NCBI GenBank assembly: GCA_038231575.1
Contig: JBBRLB010000006.1
Coordinates: forward strand, 1-64,000
Direction: 5' to 3'
DNA length: 64,000 bases
Source of the DNA: CAITWF01 sp038231575
GTDB lineage: Bacteria; Verrucomicrobiota; Verrucomicrobiia; Opitutales; Opitutaceae
Each line of letters opens with the position of its first letter. Positions within the stretch are counted from its first letter, which is position 1. The position numbers and the translations under genes were made by a program. Below are positions 8,246-16,921 of this stretch, one piece after another. The notes beneath the pieces are model-generated. The model was not told where the DNA came from. It made no database searches and was given only the letters and a program-made list of their open reading frames with translations.

Positions 8246-9234
8246 ACAACTCGCAACAAAACGCCCGCGTCGGGCTCTTCTTCCTCCTCGGGCTCGCGCT
8301 CATCTGGGTCACGTTCCAGACCCTCAATGGCGGCAAGATCTTCAAGGATCCCGGCTACACGCTCATCGCCGGCTTCGAGAGCGTGAAGGAGCTCAAGCAG
8401 GGCGACGAAGTCCGCATGGCCGGCGTGAAAATCGGCTCCATCGAACTCACCCGCCTCGCCGGCCGCCGCGCCGAAGCCCTCCTCCGCATCGATCCCAAGA
8501 TCGAGATCAAGAGCGACGCCACCGCTTCCATCGTCATGGCCGGCCTGATCGGCACCAACTACATCGGCATCGATCTCGGCACCGCCGGCGCGCCCGCGCT
8601 GCGCGATGGCGCCGAAATCAAGACCGCCGTCACGCCTGATCTGAACACCATCATGAGCGAGGTCGGCGCGCTCGGCAAAAAGCTCGAGAACGCTTTGGGC
8701 AGCATCAGCACGACGATCAACGGCGATGAAAAAAATCCCGGCCTCTTTCAAAAACTCGGCAAGCTCGTCGACGACAACGGCGAGAATGTGCACACCACCG
8801 TCGCCAACATCCGCGACGTCACCGACAAGCTGAACAAGGGCGAGGGCACGCTCGGCCGTCTCATCAACGATCCGAAGATGCACGACGAACTCCTCGCGAG
8901 CGTCAGCGAGATCAAGGCGGCCGCAACCGATGCGAAAAACTTCATGGCCAACGCGCAGGCCATCGTCGACCAGGTGAAATCGGGCAAAGGCACGCTCGGC
9001 GCCCTGGTGTTTGACGACAAGATCGGCAACGACCTCCGCACCACCACGAAGAATCTGAAGGACATGTCGGACAAAATCGCCCGCGGCGAAGGCACGCTCG
9101 GCAAGTTGATTAACGACGACAGCCTCGCCCGCGATGCCCAAGCCGTGATGAAGAAAGCCAACGCCGCCCTCGACGGATTGGACGACTCCGGCCCGATCAC
9201 GGCCGTGGGTCTCGTCGCGAAGTCGCTGTTCTAA
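8242..9234 (+). CDS. mlaD: MlaD-family MCE-domain substrate-binding protein
   Basis: A 330-residue inner-membrane-anchored protein with one N-terminal helix (VGLFFLLGLALIWVTF) and an MCE domain at about residues 38-125 (LKQGDEVRMAGVKIGSI, then IVMAGLIGTNYIGID). The MCE domain forms the hexameric ring that receives lipid from MlaFE. The tail is unusual. It carries three copies of a G(E/K)GTLGxL(I/V)xDD/P unit at about residues 199, 247 and 280, separated by Ala/Lys-rich helical stretches. Such repeats recur in some long MlaD tails; their role is unknown. A GGAG Shine-Dalgarno-like sequence lies about 8 bp before the ATG, and the start overlaps mlaF by 4 bp. Confidence 0.93.
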   Translation: MNNSQQNARVGLFFLLGLALIWVTFQTLNGGKIFKDPGYTLIAGFESVKELKQGDEVRMAGVKIGSIELTRLAGRRAEALLRIDPKIEIKSDATASIVMAGLIGTNYIGIDLGTAGAPALRDGAEIKTAVTPDLNTIMSEVGALGKKLENALGSISTTINGDEKNPGLFQKLGKLVDDNGENVHTTVANIRDVTDKLNKGEGTLGRLINDPKMHDELLASVSEIKAAATDAKNFMANAQAIVDQVKSGKGTLGALVFDDKIGNDLRTTTKNLKDMSDKIARGEGTLGKLINDDSLARDAQAVMKKANAALDGLDDSGPITAVGLVAKSLF

Positions 9235-9304
9235 CGCGTAACGTTCACCGGCCCGGGGCGTCTAGCGTGAGTCGCCGCCACCCCACGGGCCGGCGATTCG
9301 CGCC

Positions 9305-9799
9305 ATGCTTTCCACCCCGTTTCACCACCGACGTATCGTCGCGCTCTTCGGACTGCTCGCCTTGGCCGTGCTCGGCGGTTGCAGTCGCCGCAGTGTAGAG
9401 GAGCTGACCGGCCCGCCGGACTTCGTGAAGGACGGCAAAACCGATCCGCATGCCCTCGCGCTGCGCATCCGGGTTTTCCAAGTAAACCACATCTGGGCCG
9501 GGACCGGCAATGAAGCGGACGGCGCCGACTATCGCGCCAAGATCACCGTGTGGAGCTACTCGCAGGGCGAGCCAGCGCTCGCCGAACTTTATTTCCACGA
9601 TGCCGAGCGCTTCGAACCCGCCGGCCGCCATAAAAGCCCGGAGCCGGCAGGCGGCCCGCATCAAATTCATTTCCCGATTTCGACGATCGGCCCCATCACC
9701 GCCCTCATGCGCTCCGCCAACGAGCCGGTCTATCTGTTCTACTTCCGCGGTAAATGGTGCATCGGCACCTCCCTCGCCGAAGCGATCGGGTCGGAATAG
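9305..9799 (+). CDS. Predicted lipoprotein, possible member of the mla operon
   Basis: A 164-residue protein with a lipoprotein signal: basic start, hydrophobic core LFGLLALAVLGG and lipobox LGGC at about residues 24-27, so Cys27 is the expected lipidated residue. The mature part contains LRIRVFQVNHIWAG and ITVWSYSQGEPALAELYFHDAERF, beta-rich, with no recognised catalytic motif. It lies 70 bp after mlaD on the same strand. By position it could be the MlaA- or MlaC-like partner, but there is no sequence support for either, so it is left unnamed. Confidence 0.72.
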   Translation: MLSTPFHHRRIVALFGLLALAVLGGCSRRSVEELTGPPDFVKDGKTDPHALALRIRVFQVNHIWAGTGNEADGADYRAKITVWSYSQGEPALAELYFHDAERFEPAGRHKSPEPAGGPHQIHFPISTIGPITALMRSANEPVYLFYFRGKWCIGTSLAEAIGSE

Positions 9800-9824
9800 C
9801 GGACGCGCCCCGTCTGGTGCAGCT

Positions 9825-10343
9825 TCACCGCTTCTTCGCGTAGTGGCCGTCGAACACCGTCGTCCACGTCTTCCCGGCGTCGAACGATTGCTCCCAATGT
9901 TGTCGCACGCTGCCATCAGCGTTCGGCGTCCACGTGATCCGGTTGGTCACATGGCGACCATCGCGCAATACGCGCTCGGCGCTCGCGAGCACCATCTTGC
10001 CTTCGACGAGACCGCCGGCGAGTTCGAGCACATTGCCTCCGCTGCCGATCCAGAATTGCTGCCACTGGTTTTTCGCGGGATTAAACGCGTTTAAACTTTT
10101 CCCACTGCCGCCCGGCTGGCCGTTCGGTTGGGCCGCGCCCTCCCAATTTTCGTAGAGGCCCCGCCCGCCGGCCACCGGCTCGATGCGATTGGTGCCCGCC
10201 GGTTTGCCATCGGGCGTGGTGACAATCCACTCGCCGATCCAAAAATCGAAATCGTGGTTCACCGGCGCAGGCGACGGTGGAGTTTGCGCGAATGCGCCCG
10301 TGCCCGCCAACATCGCAAAGGCGAGAAGCAGTTTGGTTTTCAT
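9825..10343 (-). CDS. Secreted protein of the DUF1579-like type
   Basis: A 172-residue protein with a clear Sec signal peptide (MKTKLLLAFAMLAGTGAFA, cut about residue 20). The mature start NHDFDFWIGEWIVTTPDGKPAG resembles families in which an FDFW.G.W motif opens a small beta-barrel lipocalin-like fold. It continues with aligned Trp residues (QWQQFWIG, ITWTPN, HWEQSFDAGKTW). Function is unknown; such proteins are often exported and not essential. It is convergent with the preceding lipoprotein gene and divergent from the HTH gene at 10499. Confidence 0.68.
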   Translation of the reverse strand: MKTKLLLAFAMLAGTGAFAQTPPSPAPVNHDFDFWIGEWIVTTPDGKPAGTNRIEPVAGGRGLYENWEGAAQPNGQPGGSGKSLNAFNPAKNQWQQFWIGSGGNVLELAGGLVEGKMVLASAERVLRDGRHVTNRITWTPNADGSVRQHWEQSFDAGKTWTTVFDGHYAKKR

Positions 10344-10498
10344 GCGCGAAAATCAATGACACCACCCTGGCCGTCGCGAGCCGTTTGCGACGAACACCGA
10401 AATAGGCGCGATCAGCCGGGTGATTTTTCAGAGGGATTTGCCCCACTTTCGCGGGTCCGCGCATTGACCGCACCTAGCCCGCTCCCTACACCCGCAAC

Positions 10499-10903
10499 GT
10501 GAATTTTCGCGAAGCCCTTCACGCGGAATTGGCGGCGCGCCGTCGGCGCAACGCCCGCTATTCGCTGCGCGCCTTCGCGCGTTTTCTCGGCACCGACCAT
10601 GCGACATTGTCGCAGATTTTGCGCAACCGCCGGAGCCTTTCGCCGCGCATGGTGTCGCGGCTCGGCCGGCAGCTTGGGCTCAGTGCCGCCTTCGTCGCCG
10701 CGGCGCGCCAGCAACAAATCGCCGAGGCTGTGCTGCGCCTCGCCTGCTCAAAATCGTTTCGACCCAACTCGCGCTGGATCGCCACGCGCACCGGCCTGCC
10801 ACTCGACGCCGTCAACAGCGCGCTCGATCACCTCATCCGCCACGGCGATCTCGTGATGGAGTCGGCCGAGCGCTGGACCACCACCCGCCCCGCTTATGCC
10901 TAA
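10499..10903 (+). CDS. Small helix-turn-helix protein
   Basis: A 134-residue cytoplasmic protein with a GTG start (no ATG is available upstream). The HTH lies at about residues 20-65 (YSLRAFARFLGTDHATLSQILRNRR), followed by SLSPRMVSRLGRQLGL. It resembles the XRE/TIGR02147 style of HTH seen at the start of longer regulators. A second, winged-helix-like part follows (RWIATRTGLPLDAVNSALDHLIRHGDLV). The stop lies inside the next gene, with an 8-bp overlap with the VOC protein, so the two are probably co-translated. Its target is unknown; the partner suggests control of or response to a small molecule. Confidence 0.72.
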   Translation: MNFREALHAELAARRRRNARYSLRAFARFLGTDHATLSQILRNRRSLSPRMVSRLGRQLGLSAAFVAAARQQQIAEAVLRLACSKSFRPNSRWIATRTGLPLDAVNSALDHLIRHGDLVMESAERWTTTRPAYA

Positions 10904-11255
10904 TCCCGTTGTTCGCTGGCAGATCCTCTCGCCCACTCCCGACAAGGTCGCGGGCTTCTATCAAAAACTCTTCGACTGGAGACTCTCGAAGGCCAATGCC
11001 CTCGGCTACCGCGAACTCATCAGCGGCGAGCAATCCGGCGCTGACGGCGGCGTGTGGCCCGCGCCGCCAGGCGTGAACGGCTTCGTGCAACTCTTCGTCG
11101 AGGTGCCCGATGTCGATGCCTCGATCGCGAAGGCACTTTCGCTTGGCGCAAAAGTGCTCGTGCCGAAATCCGTGCTGCCGGACGGCGACACAATGGCCGT
11201 GCTGCACGATCCCACCGGAATTTCGTTCGGCGTGTGTTCGCTTGCGAAGCGCTGA
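10896..11255 (+). CDS. VOC-family (glyoxalase/bleomycin resistance-like) protein
   Basis: A 119-residue single VOC domain. It opens VVRWQILSPTPDKVAGFYQKLFDWRLSK, matching the beta-alpha-beta start of glyoxalase-like folds where an FY..LF.W helix follows the first strand. It ends in DTMAVLHDPTGISFGVCS, the DP.G terminal motif. Members are metal-dependent lyases or dioxygenases, or metal-free binding proteins. Metal ligands cannot be assigned with confidence because the first strand His/Glu is absent. It overlaps the HTH gene by 8 bp. After its stop lies a palindromic repeat and the end of argG. Confidence 0.8.
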   Translation: MPNPVVRWQILSPTPDKVAGFYQKLFDWRLSKANALGYRELISGEQSGADGGVWPAPPGVNGFVQLFVEVPDVDASIAKALSLGAKVLVPKSVLPDGDTMAVLHDPTGISFGVCSLAKR

Positions 11256-11282
11256 CTGAGCCGAGCGCCCGGCCCACCCTCT

Positions 11283-11378
11283 GTCATTCTGAGCAGAGCG
11301 AAGAATCCCATTGGATCTCCGAGCGGCTTTGAGGGGGAGCGAATATCCTGCTGGATTTTTCGCTCCCCTCAGAATGAC
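11283..11378. repeat. Interspersed palindromic repeat (three related copies) between VOC gene and argG
   Basis: The left arm begins GTCATTCTGAG (11283-11293) and the right arm ends with its exact complement CTCAGAATGAC (11368-11378). Extended, the two 26-base arms (11283-11308 and 11353-11378) differ at 3 positions. A third, direct, degenerate copy (11330-11347) lies between them. The right arm can therefore pair with either upstream copy. It lies between two convergent stop codons and could also terminate transcription. The core resembles the widespread GTCATTCTGAGCGNAGCGAAG-type repeat. Confidence 0.72.
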
Positions 11379-11387
11379 CAGGCCCAA

Positions 11388-12620
<1,233 letters not shown>

Positions 12621-12836
12621 GGCGAACGGCGAGTGGAGGCCATCGTCCGGTATCGCGCAAAGTAAAAACGCCGTCCTCCGCGCAGCGCCCGCGCCGGACG
12701 CCACCGCACTGTGTCGGCCCGACGCGCGGTGAAATGCCTGAATTAACGGGGCGTTTACCCGTAGGGATTTGAAGCTATGTCAGCGGCGTGATTCCCTCAG
12801 GGCGTCAGAATTCGATTATTATTTATCATTCATTCC

Positions 12837-13334
12837 ATGCCTGCGTCCCCCATGAAAACCTCGTCTCCCCGACCGCCACCGTGCCGCCGCGCGGCGTTCA
12901 CCCTCGTTGAAATCATGATCGTCGTGGTCATCATCGGCCTGCTCGCCGCGATGGCCATTCCCGCCTTCCAGCGGGTTCAGGAAAGCTCCCGGAACAGCCG
13001 CTTCGTCTCCGACCTGCGCACCTTCGCACAGGGGTTTGAAACCTACGCCACCAAAAATGGCGGCTGGCCGCCCAACGCCGGCAGCGGCGTCGTGCCGATC
13101 GGCATGGCCGGCGAAATCAAGGACTCGGCTTGGACGAGGGCGAAAAATTCCGTCGGCGGCCGCTGGAATTGGGACTTCAATAACAGCGGGTTCACCGCCT
13201 CCATCTCGTGCGTGAATGTGACGGCCTCCGATGCCCAAATGACCGCCATCGATGCCAAAATCGACGACGGCGATCTGTCGACGGGCAACTTTCAGAAGGT
13301 CGGCACGCGCTTCACGTATATCCTCGAACGCTAA
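12837..13334 (+). CDS. Type IV pilin-like / type II secretion pseudopilin
   Basis: A 165-residue secreted pseudopilin-like protein. It has a basic, Pro-rich leader (MPASPMKTSSPRPPPCRR), then the class III signal FTLVEIMIVVVIIGLLAAMA with the Glu5 position, cleaved before Phe by a prepilin peptidase. The mature part is about 140 residues and includes YATKNGGWPP, the pattern of many single verrucomicrobial/planctomycetal pseudopilins. No secretion or pilus assembly genes are near. A second in-frame ATG at 12852 is an alternative start. AT-rich DNA just upstream probably holds the promoter. It sits alone between argG and argF on the opposite strand. Confidence 0.85.
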   Translation: MPASPMKTSSPRPPPCRRAAFTLVEIMIVVVIIGLLAAMAIPAFQRVQESSRNSRFVSDLRTFAQGFETYATKNGGWPPNAGSGVVPIGMAGEIKDSAWTRAKNSVGGRWNWDFNNSGFTASISCVNVTASDAQMTAIDAKIDDGDLSTGNFQKVGTRFTYILER

Positions 13335-13353
13335 ATGGGACCGTTGATGTCGG

Positions 13354-13391
13354 CCCGCCCGGTGGGCGGGCTGCCCGGCCATCGGCCGGGC
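13354..13391. terminator. Tandem hairpins between pseudopilin gene and argF
   Basis: Two hairpins lie back to back: arms CCCGCCC/GGGCGGG (13354-13370) and GCCCGGCC/GGCCGGGC (13373-13391). They fill the 65-bp gap between two convergent stop codons. There is no T-tract, so they may be repeat units as well as terminators. Confidence 0.5.
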
Positions 13392-13399
13392 CTCCACCG

Positions 13400-14347
13400 T
13401 CAGCGCCGCGCCGCCTGCGCCAGGGTCGCGAGGATCGCCTTCTGCATGTGGAGGCGGTTCTCCGCCTGATCAAAAATGATCGAGCGCGGGCTGTCCAAGA
13501 CCTCTTGCGTGACTTCCTGGCCAGCGTGCGCCGGGAGGCAGTGCATGAAAAACGCGTCGGGCTTCGCGGCCGCCATGAGTTTAGTCGTCACCGCAAATGG
13601 CGACATCACGCGGATGCGTTCCGCCGTCTCCTCCTCCTTGCCCATGCTGACCCAAACATCCGTGTAAACCACGTCCGCATCGCGCACCGCCTTGTCGGGA
13701 TCCTCGGTGAACTCGTAGCCACCGGCCAAACCTTCGCGCGTGAGCAAGGCATCGAACTCCGGCGCCGCGTCGAAGCCCGGCGGACCCGCAAGCGAGATTT
13801 TCATCCCGAGCAGATTCGCGCCGAGGATCCAGGAGTTGGCCACGTTGCAGCCCCGATCGCCCACGAACGCGATCTTCCGGCCTTTCAGCGAGCCGACGAG
13901 ATCCTCGCCATTTTTTCCCGACCACCGCTCCGCGAGCGTGAACAAGTCCGCGAAAATCTGGCAGGGATGCAGCAGATCCGTGAGCGCATTGATGACCGGA
14001 ATTGTGCCGATGTCCGCCAATTGCTGCACCTCGGCGTGGTCAAACGTGCGGATGACGAGCCCGTGCACGAAACGCGACAATACCCGCGCCGTGTCGGCGA
14101 TCGTTTCGCCGCGGCCGAGTTGGATGTCGTTTTTGTTCAGGAAGAGCGGATTGCCGCCGAGTTCATGAATCCCGACCTCGAAGGACACGCGGGTGCGCGT
14201 CGACGACTTCGAAAAAATCATCGCCCACGTCTTGCCCGCGAGGGGCTTGGCGTGGCTCCCGCGCTTCGCCTTGAACTCGCGCGCGAGTTCAAACAACGCC
14301 GGCAATTCGGACGCTGTGAAGTCGGTCTCCTTGAGGAAATGCTTCAT
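13400..14347 (-). CDS. argF: Ornithine carbamoyltransferase
   Basis: A 315-residue enzyme that converts ornithine and carbamoyl phosphate to citrulline. Carbamoyl phosphate motif SKSSTRTRVSFEV lies at about residues 46-58 and HPCQ at about 129-132. The ornithine loop is DVWVSMGKEEE, and the catalytic Cys lies in FMHCLPAH at about residues 266-273. After HCLPAH the usual RG reads AG, a small departure. Length fits the family. It is encoded 60 bp after argD on the same strand, with argB further upstream, and is probably part of the same transcript. Confidence 0.95.
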   Translation of the reverse strand: MKHFLKETDFTASELPALFELAREFKAKRGSHAKPLAGKTWAMIFSKSSTRTRVSFEVGIHELGGNPLFLNKNDIQLGRGETIADTARVLSRFVHGLVIRTFDHAEVQQLADIGTIPVINALTDLLHPCQIFADLFTLAERWSGKNGEDLVGSLKGRKIAFVGDRGCNVANSWILGANLLGMKISLAGPPGFDAAPEFDALLTREGLAGGYEFTEDPDKAVRDADVVYTDVWVSMGKEEETAERIRVMSPFAVTTKLMAAAKPDAFFMHCLPAHAGQEVTQEVLDSPRSIIFDQAENRLHMQKAILATLAQAARR

Positions 14348-14407
14348 GGAAACGGTAAGCTATGAGCGACCGCTGCCCGGCCGCCGAGTGAAAAATCGCC
14401 CCAGTTT

Positions 14408-15628
14408 TCAGCTTTTGGCTGACAGCACTGTGCGCAGGATTTCGACGGACCGCGCCAGTTCCTGTGGCGTGGCGACGAGCGGTGGTAGCAGGCGGATGAC
14501 GTTGTTGCCCGAACTGACGGCCAGCAGGCCACGTTCGCGCAACGCAACGATCCACGGACCCGGATCGCTCGTCATCTGCACGCCGACGAGAAACCCGCGA
14601 CCGCGCACCGCCGTGAGGTGCGTGGGGAAATCCACCGCCAACCGGCCCAGCGCTTCGTGCCAGGCGACGCTGACCTGCGACACGTGCGCCAGCAATTGCT
14701 CGCGCTCGATCACGTCGAGGGTCGCGAGCGCGGCGGCGCAGGCGAGCGGCGTGCCGCCGAACGTCGTGCCGTGGTTGCCGGGCTGAAAAAGCTCCGCCGC
14801 TTTGTCCCCAGCCCACACCGCGCCGATCGGCATGCCGCCGCCGAGGCCCTTGGCCATCGCAATGACGTCCGGGCGAATGCCCCCGAATTCGAACGCGTAG
14901 AATTTTCCCGTGCGCCCGATGCCACACTGCACTTCGTCGAGCATGAGCAGCAGATTCTTTTCGTCGCACAGCTTCCGCAACCCGCGCAGGAATTCCGGCG
15001 TGCACGGATTGATCCCGCTCTCGCCCTGAATCGACTCGACGAGAATCGCCGCCGTCTGGTCGTCGACGAGCGCCGCGAACGATTCCAGGTTGTTGAGCTC
15101 GCCGAATGAGAAGCCCGGCACGAGCGGCCGGAAACCTTTTTGGATTTTTTCCTGCGGCGTCGCGCTCATGCCGCCGAACATCCGCCCGTGAAATGCGTTC
15201 TTCGCCGCGACGATCTTGAAGCATTTCGCCTCGTCGCCGCCGGCTTTCTTCACCCCATGCAACCGCGCGAGCTTAATCATCGCCTCGTCAGCCTCGGCAC
15301 CACTGTTGCAGAAGAACACCCGGCCAGGGCCGGCGTAGCCGACAATGCGCTTGGCCAGTTCGCCTTGGTTCGGATTGCGAAAGAGATTACTGACGTGAAT
15401 CAGTTCGCCAGCCTGCCGCTGCACCGCGGCGACCCAGTGCGGATGGCAGTGCCCGAGCGCGCTGACCGCGATGCCCGAGGTGAAATCGAGATAAGCGTTG
15501 CCCGCGTCGTCCCAGACCTGCGCACCGCGTCCGCGCACGAGCGTCAAGGCGGGGCGGCCGTAATTTTTCATCACGTGCGCGTCGTAAAGCTCGGCGGTGC
15601 TGGTGCGGACAAGCGAGGGCGGATTCAT
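14408..15628 (-). CDS. argD: Acetylornithine aminotransferase
   Basis: A 406-residue class III PLP aminotransferase that makes N-acetylornithine from N-acetylglutamate semialdehyde. Motifs are the N-terminal YLDFTSGIAVSALGHCHP, VFFCNSGAEADEAMIKLAR, KNAFHGRMFGGMSAT, the PLP-binding DEVQCGIGRTG and the Schiff-base Lys in AMAKGLGGGMPIGA. The C-terminal GRGFLVGVQM is standard for ArgD. The ATG start has FDYxxH-equivalent residues (LYDAHVMKNYGRP) in place. It lies 180 bp after argB and 60 bp before argF on the same strand. Confidence 0.95.
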   Translation of the reverse strand: MNPPSLVRTSTAELYDAHVMKNYGRPALTLVRGRGAQVWDDAGNAYLDFTSGIAVSALGHCHPHWVAAVQRQAGELIHVSNLFRNPNQGELAKRIVGYAGPGRVFFCNSGAEADEAMIKLARLHGVKKAGGDEAKCFKIVAAKNAFHGRMFGGMSATPQEKIQKGFRPLVPGFSFGELNNLESFAALVDDQTAAILVESIQGESGINPCTPEFLRGLRKLCDEKNLLLMLDEVQCGIGRTGKFYAFEFGGIRPDVIAMAKGLGGGMPIGAVWAGDKAAELFQPGNHGTTFGGTPLACAAALATLDVIEREQLLAHVSQVSVAWHEALGRLAVDFPTHLTAVRGRGFLVGVQMTSDPGPWIVALRERGLLAVSSGNNVIRLLPPLVATPQELARSVEILRTVLSAKS

Positions 15629-15808
15629 GGCAAGGCGGTTAATTCATCCGAATCACCGCAAAATTGAAATCACAACCGGCGATCACTGCGGAGGTTTTTT
15701 GCGGCGTTACTGTCCAGGGCCGACAAAGTCAGCGCGGCGGATTATTTGCCGCCGTCCATTGGTCTTGCCTGAAGGAGTTATCCCCGGACCGACGACGATG
15801 CGGCGGGT

Positions 15809-16690
15809 TCAGCCCTGCACGATTTCAGTGCCGATGCCCTTGTCGGTGAAAATTTCGAGCAGCAGCGAATGCGGCAGCCGGCCGTCAATGAAGTGCACGC
15901 GCTGCACGCCTTCCTGTAAGGCGCGCACGGCACTCGCGACCTTCGGCCGCATGCCCTTGTCGATCACGCCCTTCTTTTTGAGATCGTCGACTTGGGAAGT
16001 CTTGAGCGTCGAAATTAGCGACTCCGGGTTCTTCGGATCGGAGAGCAAACCCGGCACATCGCTCATGTAAACCAACCGGCGCGCGCGCAACGCACTCGCC
16101 ACGCGGCCGGCGGCGACGTCGGCGTTGACGTTGTAGGGTTTGTTGTCGAGTCCCTCGGCCACCGGTGAAATTACCGGGATGAAGCCATCGGCGATCTCTT
16201 TCTTGATCAGCTTCACCTTCACCTCGGTCACATCGCCAACGTAGCCGAGATCAACCTTGTTGCCGTCGTCATCGACCGTGAGTTTCTCGCAGACGAGCAC
16301 GGTGTCGCCCGGCATGCCCTGCGGTTTGCCCTTCGCGGTGATAATCGCGGCGCACACATCCTGGTTCACGATTTCGTCGAGCGTCTTTTTCACGACGGCG
16401 ATCGTCGCCTCGTCGGTGACGCGCAGCCCGTTCACAAAATTCGCCTTCAGGCCCGACTCCGCCATCGCTTTAGTGATCGCCTTGCCGCCGCCGTGCACGA
16501 CGACGACGTTGATCCCGCAGGCGGCGAGAAACGCGATGTCGAAGGCGACCCGCGTGCGCGCCGCCGGATCGGGATCGTCCATGAAGCTGCCGCCGTATTT
16601 CACGACGAAGATCGAGCCACGAAAATCCTGGATGTAGGGCAAGGCCTCGAGGAGGACCTTCGCCTTGGCGGTGACTTCAGCGACGTTCAT
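15809..16690 (-). CDS. argB: Acetylglutamate kinase
   Basis: A 293-residue amino acid kinase that phosphorylates N-acetylglutamate, usually the committed and arginine-sensitive step. Motifs include VVKYGGSFMDD (residues about 27-37), VVVHGGGKAITKAM with the phosphate-binding GGG, and the GLRVTDEATIAVV block that binds the substrate. NVNADVAAGRVASALRA and YMSDVPGLL are typical of the C-terminal half. Its N-terminus (TAKAKVLLEALPYIQDFRG) is of the long type linked to arginine-inhibited hexameric enzymes. It is divergent from argJ. Confidence 0.95.
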   Translation of the reverse strand: MNVAEVTAKAKVLLEALPYIQDFRGSIFVVKYGGSFMDDPDPAARTRVAFDIAFLAACGINVVVVHGGGKAITKAMAESGLKANFVNGLRVTDEATIAVVKKTLDEIVNQDVCAAIITAKGKPQGMPGDTVLVCEKLTVDDDGNKVDLGYVGDVTEVKVKLIKKEIADGFIPVISPVAEGLDNKPYNVNADVAAGRVASALRARRLVYMSDVPGLLSDPKNPESLISTLKTSQVDDLKKKGVIDKGMRPKVASAVRALQEGVQRVHFIDGRLPHSLLLEIFTDKGIGTEIVQG

Positions 16691-16921
16691 CAGCGATCAA
16701 GGATCGCGGCTCGCGGCCGCGCGGTGGTGGGAGGGTCGGAAATCAGCGCTCACTTTTATTTTGGTGAGACTGAATAAGGCACGAGTGCCGCGCATTTCCA
16801 CAAAAATTTTCGCGAAAGGGAGTCACGAGCGGGAGCGAACGGTCGGCGTCCGCTCGCGCACACCCGCGGCGACTTCAAAAAATCTTCTTCACTCCGCGCC
16901 GCGGCCTGCCACTTCTCACGC
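16691..16921. promoter_or_regulatory. Divergent promoter region between argB and argJ
   Basis: The 231-bp gap separates two divergently transcribed arginine genes, so both promoters should lie here. An AT-rich patch at 16741-16776 contains a short inverted repeat, CTCAC (16749-16753) and GTGAG (16764-16768), next to TGAATAAG, which looks like half of an ArgR box but has no second half. No convincing sigma-70 promoter was found. No hidden gene is apparent. Confidence 0.35.

Noticed and set aside
15629..15808. Possible riboswitch or attenuator between argB and argD
   Set aside because: The gap holds a small GGCGG/CCGCC hairpin but no recognisable riboswitch core or leader peptide with Arg codons.
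16749..16776. ArgR box upstream of argB
   Set aside because: Only one half-site (TGAAT) is seen, with no opposing ATTCA at the right distance. It is mentioned only in the promoter-region entry.
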